Of a stretch of 41,546 nt of DNA, positions 17,756 to 25,802 are shown one piece after another. Each line of letters begins with the position of its first letter. Position 1 is the stretch's first letter. This DNA comes from Capnocytophaga sp. (GTDB lineage: Bacteria; Bacteroidota; Bacteroidia; Flavobacteriales; Flavobacteriaceae): assembly GCA_030530525.1 (NCBI GenBank), contig JAUMUT010000018.1, positions 1-41,546 on the forward strand. Direction: 5' to 3'. A program made the translations under genes and the position numbers. The notes beneath the pieces were generated by a model. It had not been told where the DNA came from. It ran no database searches and saw nothing but the letters and a program-made list of their open reading frames with translations.

Positions 17756-18286
17756 ATGAAAAAACTTACCAACGAACAGCTTGGGCGGCTTAATGTACAA
17801 GAGTTCAAAAGCGCAGAGAAAACTCCTATCCTCATTGTTTTAGATAATATCCGTAGCCTGAACAATATAGGCTCGGTGTTTCGCACTGCCGATGCTTTCT
17901 TGATTGAAAAAATCTACCTTTGTGGCATTACCGCTTGCCCGCCTCATAAAGATATTCATAAAACAGCTTTGGGAGCAACCGAAAGTGTAGATTGGGAACA
18001 CGTGCAAGATATTAATCTTTTGGTAAAAAATCTTCAAGAACAAAATATAGAAACCATAGCCATTGAACAAGCCGAAAACGCTACGTTGTTGCAACATTTC
18101 GCCCCAGAGAAAGGAAAAAAATACGCCCTTATTTTTGGGAATGAAGTTAGTGGTGTACAACAAAGTGTAGTTTCTGCCTGCCAAAATGTTATTGAAATTC
18201 CGCAATTTGGCACCAAACATTCTTTAAATATTTCGGTGAGTGTTGGCGTTGTTATTTGGGATATGGTAGCTAAAATGATAAAATAA
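17756..18286 (+). CDS. TrmH/SpoU-family RNA 2'-O-methyltransferase
   Basis: A 176-aa SPOUT methyltransferase that uses SAM to methylate ribose in tRNA or rRNA. The three family motifs are visible: NIGSVFRTADAF (motif 1), ALIFGNEVSGV (motif 2) and IPQFGTKHSLNISVSVGVVIW (motif 3, catalytic Asn and knotted SAM site). It lacks the N-terminal substrate-binding extension of RlmB-type enzymes, so it resembles the short TrmH/TrmL-like group; the modified nucleotide cannot be told. Start taken at the ATG, 7 bases after the porD stop; an in-frame TTG two codons earlier is less likely. Confidence 0.93.
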   Translation: MKKLTNEQLGRLNVQEFKSAEKTPILIVLDNIRSLNNIGSVFRTADAFLIEKIYLCGITACPPHKDIHKTALGATESVDWEHVQDINLLVKNLQEQNIETIAIEQAENATLLQHFAPEKGKKYALIFGNEVSGVQQSVVSACQNVIEIPQFGTKHSLNISVSVGVVIWDMVAKMIK

Positions 18287-18294
18287 TCCATAAA

Positions 18295-19278
18295 ATGAAT
18301 ACGGATTTTATATTTAACATTGCATCAGAAGACGATTTTGAAGAAAAAGCGTTACAAATTTTTCATTTTCAGTATAAAAACAATTCTATTTATCAACAAT
18401 TTTGTGATTTATTAAAGAAAAATCCAAAAAATACAACTAAAATCCACGAAATACCTTTTTTACCAATAGAATTTTTCAAAAATAAATCTATTTTTTGCGG
18501 AGAAATACAACCCGAACTCTATTTTAGCAGTAGTGGCACCACAGGAATGACCACTTCCAAGCATTTTGTAAAAGATATTTCAGTTTATGAAAAAAGTTTT
18601 CGGTTGGGCTTTGAATATTTTTACGGAAACCCGAAAGAATATATTATTTTAGCACTTTTGCCTTCTTATTTGGAGCGTACAGGTTCTTCTTTAATTTATA
18701 TGGTGGAAGATTTGATAAAACAATCGGAAAACGAACATAGCGGTTTTTATTTGTATAATGAAGCAGAATTGGCGGAGAAATTAACGTTTTTAGACCATTC
18801 TGGGAAGAAAATTTTGCTCATTGGTGTTTCTTTCGCTTTGCTTGATTTGGTAGAAAAATATTCTTTTTCTCTGAAAAATACCATAATAATGGAAACAGGA
18901 GGAATGAAAGGACGACGTAAAGAGCTGATACGTGAAGAGTTACATTCTATCTTGAAAAAAGGTTTTGGAGTGCGTCATATTCATTCGGAGTACGGAATGA
19001 CGGAACTTCTTTCGCAAGGATATTCTGCTGGGGAAGGTATTTTTCAGTCTGTCCCTTGGCTGAAAATACTTACGCGTGACCCCGAAGATGCCCTAACTAT
19101 TTACCCAACGGGGAAAAGTGGCGGAATAAATATCATTGATTTGGCAAATATTTATTCGTGTAGCTTTATTGCAACGCAAGATTTGGGGAAAGTACATTCG
19201 GATGGAAGTTTTGAAGTTCTTGGCAGATTTGATAATGCGGATATCCGTGGTTGTAATTTATTGATAATCAAAGAATAA
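18295..19278 (+). CDS. LuxE-like acyl-protein synthetase / AMP-forming ligase
   Basis: A 327-aa protein of the adenylate-forming superfamily. The ATP-binding P-loop is YFSSSGTTGMTTSK, and later ETGGMKGRRKE and HSEYGMTELLSQGY correspond to the A5-type motif of these ligases. The C-terminal part is short, with DLGKVHSDGSFEVLGRFDNADIRGCN standing in for the D-G-R region. This matches the LuxE/acyl-protein synthetase group, which activates a fatty acid as acyl-AMP and passes it to a protein thiol. No luxC or luxD is nearby and light production is not implied. Its partner and acyl substrate are unknown. It ends the porD operon. Confidence 0.8.
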   Translation: MNTDFIFNIASEDDFEEKALQIFHFQYKNNSIYQQFCDLLKKNPKNTTKIHEIPFLPIEFFKNKSIFCGEIQPELYFSSSGTTGMTTSKHFVKDISVYEKSFRLGFEYFYGNPKEYIILALLPSYLERTGSSLIYMVEDLIKQSENEHSGFYLYNEAELAEKLTFLDHSGKKILLIGVSFALLDLVEKYSFSLKNTIIMETGGMKGRRKELIREELHSILKKGFGVRHIHSEYGMTELLSQGYSAGEGIFQSVPWLKILTRDPEDALTIYPTGKSGGINIIDLANIYSCSFIATQDLGKVHSDGSFEVLGRFDNADIRGCNLLIIKE

Positions 19279-19288
19279 AAAAGTGAAA

Positions 19289-19308
19289 GGGATTCCGTTA
19301 AGAATCCC
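19289..19308. terminator. Weak hairpin between the LuxE-like gene and sdhB
   Basis: GGGATTC and GAATCCC form a 7-base stem around a six-base loop between the converging genes. No strong T run follows on either strand, so terminator function is uncertain. Confidence 0.4.
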
Positions 19309-19353
19309 CTTCGTGATTAAAATAAATATATAATATGAAAAATTAAATACGTA

Positions 19354-20106
19354 TTATTTCAAACTTGCTTTTAAATATTCTCTATTCAAACGAGCGATAT
19401 TTTCGAGAGAAATTCCTTTCGGGCATTCTACCTCACAAGCTCCTGTATTGGTACAATTACCAAATCCTTCCAATTCCATTTGATTTACCATATTAAGTAC
19501 GCGTTCGGTTGCCTCTACACGACCTTGCGGCAAGAGTGCAAATTGTGATACTTTGGCAGAAACGAATAGCATAGCCGAAGAGTTTTTACAAGTAGCCACA
19601 CAAGCCCCGCAACCTATACAAGCTGCGGCATCCATAGAGCGGTCTGCATCATATTTAGGAATAGGAATAGCATTGGCATCTTGGGTGTTTCCTGAAGTAT
19701 TTACAGAGATGTAACCTCCCGCTTGTTGGATACGTTCAAAGGCGGTTCTATCTACAATCAAGTCTTTAATAACAGGGAAAGCAGTAGCTCGCCAAGGCTC
19801 AATGGTAATAGTATCCCCATCTTTAAACATACGCATATGGAGCTGGCAAGTAGTTATTCCTCTGTCAGGTCCGTGCGCTTCTCCATTGATAAAGAGCGAA
19901 CACATACCGCAAATACCTTCACGGCAATCGTGGTCAAAAGCGACAGGCTCTTCCCCTTGCTCAATGAGTTGTTCGTTAAGTATATCCAACATTTCCAAGA
20001 ATGACATATGGTCTGAAATGTTGCTTACTTTATAATCCACCATACGACCTTTCTCCTGAGAGTTTTTTTGTCGCCATATTTTGAGGGTTAAGTTCATTGT
20101 TGCCAT
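19354..20106 (-). CDS. sdhB: Succinate dehydrogenase/fumarate reductase iron-sulfur subunit
   Basis: A 250-aa electron-transfer subunit of complex II. The [2Fe-2S] ligands are Cys61, Cys66, Cys69 and Cys87 (CREGICGMC...C). The C-terminal ferredoxin-like domain has [11 protein letters not shown] and [14 protein letters not shown], which provide the [4Fe-4S] and [3Fe-4S] ligands. It carries electrons between the SdhA flavin and the menaquinone site in SdhC. It follows sdhA by 5 bases, and the order sdhC-sdhA-sdhB is that of the Bacteroidota/epsilonproteobacterial type. Direction in vivo (succinate oxidation or fumarate reduction) cannot be decided from sequence. Confidence 0.96.
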   Translation of the reverse strand: MATMNLTLKIWRQKNSQEKGRMVDYKVSNISDHMSFLEMLDILNEQLIEQGEEPVAFDHDCREGICGMCSLFINGEAHGPDRGITTCQLHMRMFKDGDTITIEPWRATAFPVIKDLIVDRTAFERIQQAGGYISVNTSGNTQDANAIPIPKYDADRSMDAAACIGCGACVATCKNSSAMLFVSAKVSQFALLPQGRVEATERVLNMVNQMELEGFGNCTNTGACEVECPKGISLENIARLNREYLKASLK

Positions 20107-20111
20107 ATCTA

Positions 20112-22139
20112 CTACTTATAACTGCGTTGTTTTAGTTCTATATCTTTAAATTCAAGAGGTTCTTTGTGCATTATTTCCTCACTTGGGTTGTAAGTATTTA
20201 CAACTTCAGTAGGGTTACCTGTGTATTGCCAAGCCGCTACATAAGCGTAATTTACGTCGTCGCGGAGGGCTTCACCGTCAGGTGTTTGGTACTCTTCGCG
20301 GAAATGCCCACCACAAGACTCGTTGCGCTCTAAAGCATCTTTGGCAAAGAGCTCACCCAGTTCAAGGAAGTCGGCTACACGACCTGCTTTTTCCAATTCT
20401 ACGTTCATACCAGTGAGTTCACCAGGTACTTTTACGTTTTTCCAGAAATCTTCGCGTATTTCACGAATTTCCTTGATCGCTTCTTTAAGACCTTCGGCAT
20501 TACGCGCCATACCTACTTTGTCCCACATCACTTTACCGAGTTTTTTGTGGAAGTAATCCACAGAATGCGTACCCTTATTGTTAATGAAGTAAGCCAAACG
20601 TTCTTTCACGATGCGTTCCGCTTCGTCAAACTCAGGACTATCCGTAGGAATTTTACCTGTACGGATATCAGCTGATAGGTAATCACCGATAGTGTAAGGC
20701 AATACGAAATAACCATCGGCTAAGCCTTGCATCAAAGCAGAAGCACCTAAGCGGTTTGCCCCGTGGTCGGAGAAGTTAGCTTCCCCAATAGCGTAACAAC
20801 CAGGGATAGTGGTCATCAAGTTGTAGTCTACCCAAATACCGCCCATAGTGTAGTGGGTTGCAGGGTAAATCATCATTGGGGTTTTGTATGGGTTTTCGGC
20901 TACAATCTTTTCGTACATTTGGAAAAGGTTACCGTATTTAGCTTCAACGATTTTCTCACCGCGTTTGGTTACCTCTTCTTTAGTAGGTTCTACCCCGTGG
21001 ATTTTACATTGCTCTTTACCGTAACGCTCAATAGCCGAAGCAAAATCCAAATAAACAGCTTCTCCTGTTTCGTTCACTCCATAACCAGCATCGCAACGTT
21101 CTTTGGCTGCACGAGAAGCCACATCACGAGGCACGAGGTTACCAAAAGCAGGATAACGGCGTTCCAAGTAGTAATCGCGGTCTTCTTCTGGTATTTCAGT
21201 AGGTTTTTTGCGTTTTTCGCGAATCGCTACTGCATCTTCCATTTTCTTAGGCACCCAAATACGTCCGTCGTTACGCAAAGATTCAGACATCAAAGTCAAT
21301 TTAGACTGATAGTCGCCAGAACGAGGAATACAAGTAGGATGAATTTGCGTAAAGCAAGGGTTTGCGAAGTAAGCACCTTTCTTGTGGATTTTCCAAGCGG
21401 CGGTAGCGTTAGAGCCCATTGCGTTGGTTGAAAGGAAGTACACGTTACCGTAACCACCAGAGGCAATTACCACAGCGTGAGCAGAGTGGCGTTCAATTTC
21501 GCCAGTAACGAGGTTACGAGCGATGATACCACGTGCTTTACCACCTACGATTACCACATCGAGCATTTCGTGGCGGTTGTACATATCAATTTTACCACGC
21601 GCAATTTGGCGGTTCATTGCTGAATAGCAACCGAGCAACAACTGCTGACCTGTTTGACCTTTGGCGTAGAAAGTACGTGACACGAGCACGCCCCCGAATG
21701 AACGGTTATCCAAGAGTCCGCCATAATCGCGAGCGAAAGGAACACCTTGCGCCACACATTGGTCGATGATGTTACCTGATACTTCAGCAAGACGGTATAC
21801 GTTTGCTTCACGCGCACGGTAGTCGCCCCCTTTTACAGTATCGTAGAACAAGCGATAGTTGGAGTCGCCATCGCCCATATAGTTTTTAGCGGCGTTGATA
21901 CCTCCTTGCGCAGCGATAGAGTGTGCACGGCGAGGAGAATCCTGATAAGCAAACGCTTTCACGTTATAGCCAAGTTCTGCCAAAGTAGCGGCTGCTGAAC
22001 CTCCCGCAAGCCCTGTTCCTACTACAATCACGTCGATATTACGTTTGTTAGCAGGATTGACAAGATTGATATGGTCTTTATATTTCGTCCATTTGTCCGC
22101 AATAGGACCTTCTGGAATTTTAGAATCTAATGTACTCAT
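20112..22139 (-). CDS. sdhA: Succinate dehydrogenase/fumarate reductase flavoprotein subunit
   Basis: A 675-aa catalytic subunit. The FAD-binding motif [20 protein letters not shown] lies at about 39-58; His73 in HSIAAQGG is the expected covalent FAD site. Substrate-site segments [16 protein letters not shown] (catalytic Arg region) and [12 protein letters not shown] are present, as is the late [17 protein letters not shown]. The long form with extra C-terminal residues is typical of the quinol:fumarate reductase-like complex II of Bacteroidota. The DNA of this gene is visibly richer in G and C than its neighbours, likely from codon selection in a highly expressed gene. It starts 2 bases after sdhC. 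Confidence 0.97.
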   Translation of the reverse strand: MSTLDSKIPEGPIADKWTKYKDHINLVNPANKRNIDVIVVGTGLAGGSAAATLAELGYNVKAFAYQDSPRRAHSIAAQGGINAAKNYMGDGDSNYRLFYDTVKGGDYRAREANVYRLAEVSGNIIDQCVAQGVPFARDYGGLLDNRSFGGVLVSRTFYAKGQTGQQLLLGCYSAMNRQIARGKIDMYNRHEMLDVVIVGGKARGIIARNLVTGEIERHSAHAVVIASGGYGNVYFLSTNAMGSNATAAWKIHKKGAYFANPCFTQIHPTCIPRSGDYQSKLTLMSESLRNDGRIWVPKKMEDAVAIREKRKKPTEIPEEDRDYYLERRYPAFGNLVPRDVASRAAKERCDAGYGVNETGEAVYLDFASAIERYGKEQCKIHGVEPTKEEVTKRGEKIVEAKYGNLFQMYEKIVAENPYKTPMMIYPATHYTMGGIWVDYNLMTTIPGCYAIGEANFSDHGANRLGASALMQGLADGYFVLPYTIGDYLSADIRTGKIPTDSPEFDEAERIVKERLAYFINNKGTHSVDYFHKKLGKVMWDKVGMARNAEGLKEAIKEIREIREDFWKNVKVPGELTGMNVELEKAGRVADFLELGELFAKDALERNESCGGHFREEYQTPDGEALRDDVNYAYVAAWQYTGNPTEVVNTYNPSEEIMHKEPLEFKDIELKQRSYK

Positions 22140-22141
22140 AA

Positions 22142-22816
22142 TTAAGCTATTAAATGTTTAACATAATGGAAGAGTGCCACAAAAATAAAGCCTCCGCAAA
22201 TGATGTAAGAATACCAATTCCCTAATTTACTAATCAGAGCCTTGCGCTTATCATCTTTCCAACCCATTGATTGGAAAGCCGACTGAAAGCCGTGCAATAA
22301 GTGCAAACACAAAAATACAAAACACAACACATAAATAATTACACGCGCTGGATGGTGAAATTTTTCTACCAATTCGTGGTAATATCGTGTTGGGTCTTCT
22401 GGTAGAAATTGAATATACTTATAATTCATTTCAGGAGCCCAAAAATCAAATAAGTGCAACGCCAAAAAGCCCAAAACAACCACTCCTGTAATAATCATAT
22501 TACGCGACATCCAAGAAGCGTTTGCCGCACCGTTGTAGCTGTAATAAGGCTCATTGCCTCGTGCTTTTTTGTTTTGCAATTCCAAAATAAAGCCCATTAC
22601 GAAATGAAACGTAACCCCAAAGAGCAATACAGGTTGCATAGCAAATTGTATCAAAGGATTGGTACCCATAAAATGAGAAAGCTCATTAAACGTATCGGGG
22701 CTTAGTACCGACATAAAATTCACCGCTAAGTGAATTATTAAGAAAATAATAAGAAAAAAAGCCGACAGTGCCATTGCCATTTTTCTTGCTACTGATGTTT
22801 TGAATATTTTTGACAT
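22142..22816 (-). CDS. sdhC: Succinate dehydrogenase/fumarate reductase cytochrome b558 subunit
   Basis: A 224-aa membrane anchor with five predicted transmembrane segments, of the single-polypeptide di-heme type (SdhC/FrdC b558 family), so no SdhD is expected. Histidines suited as heme ligands occur in the segments IIHLAVNF (about 29), [30 protein letters not shown] and LFHYVKH. It binds SdhAB to the cytoplasmic side of the membrane and holds the menaquinone site. First gene of the sdhCAB operon with a promoter about 55 bases upstream. Confidence 0.95.
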   Translation of the reverse strand: MSKIFKTSVARKMAMALSAFFLIIFLIIHLAVNFMSVLSPDTFNELSHFMGTNPLIQFAMQPVLLFGVTFHFVMGFILELQNKKARGNEPYYSYNGAANASWMSRNMIITGVVVLGFLALHLFDFWAPEMNYKYIQFLPEDPTRYYHELVEKFHHPARVIIYVLCFVFLCLHLLHGFQSAFQSMGWKDDKRKALISKLGNWYSYIICGGFIFVALFHYVKHLIA

Positions 22817-22869
22817 ATTAATCTTTAATTAATTTTTTATTACCAAAAAATAAGCTTCTTTTTGCACGA

Positions 22870-22900
22870 CAAAGTTAAGACCTTTTCCCGTTTTACACAA
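22870..22900 (-). promoter_or_regulatory. Promoter of sdhCAB
   Basis: On the minus strand: TTG at 22900-22898, a 20-base spacer, TAACTTTG at 22877-22870. Both parts match the Bacteroidota promoter consensus. Confidence 0.75.
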
Positions 22901-23055
22901 ATAAAAAAGCACTAAAAGCATTAATTTATAGTTAGTTTAAATAGTTTTATGTTTTCTTTTCTGAATGAAAAAATACAACCTGTTGATTTTTCCTTTTTTA
23001 CATTTTTTAGTATTTTAAAAATTGATTTTTATCATAATTTTTTAACTTTTTAAAC

Positions 23056-23096
23056 TTTTCCACATATAAAAATCTTCTATTATTTCTTGTGGAAAA
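23056..23096. repeat. Inverted pair of DnaA-box-like elements
   Basis: TTTTCCACA at 23056-23064 and TGTGGAAAA at 23088-23096 are perfect inverted copies, 23 bases apart. Each fits the relaxed DnaA-box form TTWTNCACA. They could equally be an operator for the operon that starts at 23166. Confidence 0.5.
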
Positions 23097-23145
23097 AAAT
23101 AAATATTCCTTAAAAATTTAACTTTTATATTTCTTTTTTTTGTTA

Positions 23146-23153
23146 TAACTTTG
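23146..23153 (+). promoter_or_regulatory. Promoter -7 element of the secreted three-gene operon
   Basis: TAACTTTG is a perfect TAnnTTTG and ends 12 bases before the ATG at 23166, so the leader is only a few bases long. An apparent TTG start lies inside the element. No -33 TTG is seen. Confidence 0.7.
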
Positions 23154-23165
23154 CAAAAAATTTTT

Positions 23166-24743
23166 ATGAATAGAAAAAGCCATACATACAAGCGTTTTAT
23201 AGTAGGGAAAATATTGTTTTTTTTCCTGCTAATGTGTTGTGCTTCTATGTTTTATGGGCAATCTTCTCCTGTTTGGGATGTAAGAGTTTTTGAGAATAAC
23301 AAAGATATAACTAAGGTTACTTATAATATTTCTTCTCTTAATTTTAGACAAGCCAATGTAAAAGGAGGCAAATTATACCTATATGCAGGAGGAAATCCGC
23401 CTCAGCTTTTAGATGAAAAATTTTATCAATGGGTAAAAAGATTTATTGGTAGTGGAAGTAATTCTATTATGTTACAATATACTTTAACCAACTCTTTTGC
23501 AGAAGGTTTTTATTCTATTTCTATAAAAGCAGATGATGGTTTTAGGCTATTTCTTGATAATAATAAAATTAACGAAAGATGGAATTGGGACAATGCCACC
23601 GGAAACAACTTTTACACCAATTATACTTTCTTAGATGCCAATTCTAAAATAAAAATAGAATATAACAATGGGGGTGGTTACGCATCAGAATTGGATGTTC
23701 GTATTGAACCAATACCAATAGATAAGCCTGTAATTAACGCTATACCAAAAGTTTGCGAAGGCGATAACCTTGCTATAAGTGCTAATTATACTCCTATACC
23801 AATACCATCTTCTTCTTATACCGAAGAATTTATTTGGCATATTAAAAAAACAGCAGGACACGGAGCTACTTCTGTATCTCCAGCAAAAATATCTTTGGGA
23901 AACACTTACAGAGATTTTAATATGCAAACAGACTATCCTTTTGGTATAGGATATAGAAAATTTGGTATATATGAAATACGATTGGAACGAAAGGTAACTA
24001 TAAATGGGAAAGCCCTTTCTTTTTCATCAGAACCAAAAACTTTTAAATATGGAGTAGATGGAGGAACAAAAATGCAAGGGAGTTATAAAGAAGATTCTTT
24101 TTACAATAAAGTAGATATTTGTCTTAATCAATCTCAAAAGCCTGTAATGGAAGCTTTTGGAGCTTTTGGTACTCCTCCTTATACTATTCGTTTTGAAAAT
24201 ATAGAAAATCCATCTATTTTTTATACAAGAAAAGCAAATACAGATAGTGATGAGGTTTCGGTAGAATTACCAACGAATACTTTGGGAACTTTTAATTATC
24301 GTGTTATTGTAACCGATAGTAAAAATTGTAGTCGTGAGCTGGATTCTAAATTTAGAATTGTAGTTCATAATGCCCCACAAATAAACATACCCACGCAGGC
24401 TTTATTATGTATGCCCAAAATAACCAACGCAAGGTATGAAAACAACCAACTCATAATAGATAGTAACCAATACGAACTAAAAAACGGCGATACCTCGTTA
24501 GATGTTACCTACAACAACACCCCTTGTTGTACCTCTCCTGTACTGAAATGGAAAATAACAGGCGTAACAACTACCGAGCAAACAGGGCAACCTTCTGCCT
24601 CTACTACCCCCGTTATATTGCCCAACAACACCAACACCAATAAAGAATATACTATTACATACTGGCTACTATGTGGCAATAGAAAATATAGCGAAACCAC
24701 CAGAAAAATAATAGTAACCCCAAGACCCACTATTTTAGAATAA
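23166..24743 (+). CDS. Secreted protein with PA14-like domain, first of three-gene cluster
   Basis: A 525-aa exported protein of unknown function. A basic N-terminus and hydrophobic stretch end at about residue 31 (MFYG/QSS), as expected for a signal peptide. Residues about 90-182 resemble a PA14 domain: FYSISIKADDGFRLFLD, a Trp-rich turn, then KIKIEYNNGGGYASEL. PA14 domains often bind glycans. The remainder (about 185-525) looks like successive Ig-like or PKD-like beta domains with paired cysteines, including CCTSPVLKWKI and a last strand ending in TPRPTI. No T9SS C-terminal sorting domain is visible. The next gene starts 23 bases downstream. The start at the ATG is favoured because an upstream TTG is part of the promoter. 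Confidence 0.75.
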   Translation: MNRKSHTYKRFIVGKILFFFLLMCCASMFYGQSSPVWDVRVFENNKDITKVTYNISSLNFRQANVKGGKLYLYAGGNPPQLLDEKFYQWVKRFIGSGSNSIMLQYTLTNSFAEGFYSISIKADDGFRLFLDNNKINERWNWDNATGNNFYTNYTFLDANSKIKIEYNNGGGYASELDVRIEPIPIDKPVINAIPKVCEGDNLAISANYTPIPIPSSSYTEEFIWHIKKTAGHGATSVSPAKISLGNTYRDFNMQTDYPFGIGYRKFGIYEIRLERKVTINGKALSFSSEPKTFKYGVDGGTKMQGSYKEDSFYNKVDICLNQSQKPVMEAFGAFGTPPYTIRFENIENPSIFYTRKANTDSDEVSVELPTNTLGTFNYRVIVTDSKNCSRELDSKFRIVVHNAPQINIPTQALLCMPKITNARYENNQLIIDSNQYELKNGDTSLDVTYNNTPCCTSPVLKWKITGVTTTEQTGQPSASTTPVILPNNTNTNKEYTITYWLLCGNRKYSETTRKIIVTPRPTILE

Positions 24744-24766
24744 ATTATTAATTAAATATTTTTATA

Positions 24767-25783
24767 ATGAAAAAGCACTTTTTATTTTTAAGTATGTTTG
24801 CGCTTACCTCTGCGCTATCTTATGGGCAACAAGTAGCTACCACAGGCTCTGCCCCAACCCCTGTTACTTGTCCTGATAATGATCCTCTAAACCCTATTAT
24901 TGGTAAAGAATATACCTATAAAGGAACAGGAAGCCCAACAGGCGGTACATATCATATTTTTGCTACCAATAGCACTAATTTTATCCAAAATGGAGCTTTG
25001 GTTACCACAGGAGCTTACACCACAGGTAATCAAATAACAACAACAGATGCCTCTTATAATGTTGGAACTAATAATAATGGAGAAGTTAAACTTGCTTGGA
25101 CTGGTGCCGCTGCAAACCCTTCTTTTGTTGCTATTCAATATAAAACTCCAACAGGAGCTTGTACAACTGATAATTTAAAAGTATATAAAATTACTCCTAA
25201 AAATGCCTTTACCATTGAGCTTCGTAATATGGAAAATGCAGGAGGAACATTTACAACAAAAACAACAAATGTAGATGTTTGTAGTGCTAACGTACAAAGT
25301 GCTACTTATAATACAGGAACAGATAGAATAGAGTATGACTATGGCAAACAATCTTTTTACTACGAATTAATTGCCGCTAACTATGATAAAACATTTGAAG
25401 CAAAATTTAAACTTTCAGGTCTTCAAACAGGACAATCTGCAAAACTTAAATGGGGTACAGATAAAACAGCTATTACTAATGATTTAGGAAATATTATCAG
25501 TGATGGTGCAGAAGTAACTGTTACCGTAACCGCAGATTCTAATGTTACTCCATCTGCTGGGGTTTCTATATACTTAGAATTAGAAGTTACCAACGGCACT
25601 TATGAAGGAACAACAGATAAACCAATCACTCTTTCAGCAGATGCTACCACAGGAGCTAACAATCTAAAAGACGTAAAAACAGATTGTTCAGATGAAGATG
25701 ACTTTGCAGATAAAGCAATACAAACTCTTAAAGCAAGACCAGCTATTGCTCCTAACACAGGGACACAATTTATAGGCTCATAA
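24767..25783 (+). CDS. Secreted Thr/Ala/Gly-rich protein, second of three-gene cluster
   Basis: A 338-aa exported protein of unknown function with a clean signal peptide (MKKHFLFLSMF..., cleavage near SYG/QQ, residue 20). The mature chain is rich in Thr, Asn, Ala and Gly and predicted to be all-beta. Residues 105-145 (GEVKLAWT ... CTTDNLKVYKITP) resemble residues 72-106 of the third protein (NQVQVKWLS ... CSNNIKIGKITIKP), which suggests a shared Ig/PKD-like domain. The C-terminus (LKARPAIAP...) shows no sorting domain. It lies between the other two genes with gaps of 23 and 19 bases. Confidence 0.75.
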   Translation: MKKHFLFLSMFALTSALSYGQQVATTGSAPTPVTCPDNDPLNPIIGKEYTYKGTGSPTGGTYHIFATNSTNFIQNGALVTTGAYTTGNQITTTDASYNVGTNNNGEVKLAWTGAAANPSFVAIQYKTPTGACTTDNLKVYKITPKNAFTIELRNMENAGGTFTTKTTNVDVCSANVQSATYNTGTDRIEYDYGKQSFYYELIAANYDKTFEAKFKLSGLQTGQSAKLKWGTDKTAITNDLGNIISDGAEVTVTVTADSNVTPSAGVSIYLELEVTNGTYEGTTDKPITLSADATTGANNLKDVKTDCSDEDDFADKAIQTLKARPAIAPNTGTQFIGS

Positions 25784-25802
25784 ATAAATCTTTTTAATAA
25801 AA

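Larger units (their letters stand above)
22817..23165. other. Divergent intergenic region, sdhC / secreted cluster
   Basis: A 349-base, very AT-rich region without a plausible gene. It contains the outward-facing promoters of sdhCAB (minus) and of the secreted three-gene operon (plus), and between them an inverted pair of 9-base elements resembling DnaA boxes. Confidence 0.7.

Noticed and set aside
20763-21431. Long open frame (222 codons) on the plus strand inside sdhA
   Set aside because: It is antisense to a fully conserved flavoprotein gene. Its length reflects codon bias of sdhA and it shows no domain or start context.
23151-23153. TTG start five codons upstream of the first secreted protein
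   Set aside because: It lies inside the promoter element TAACTTTG; the ATG at 23166 is preferred.
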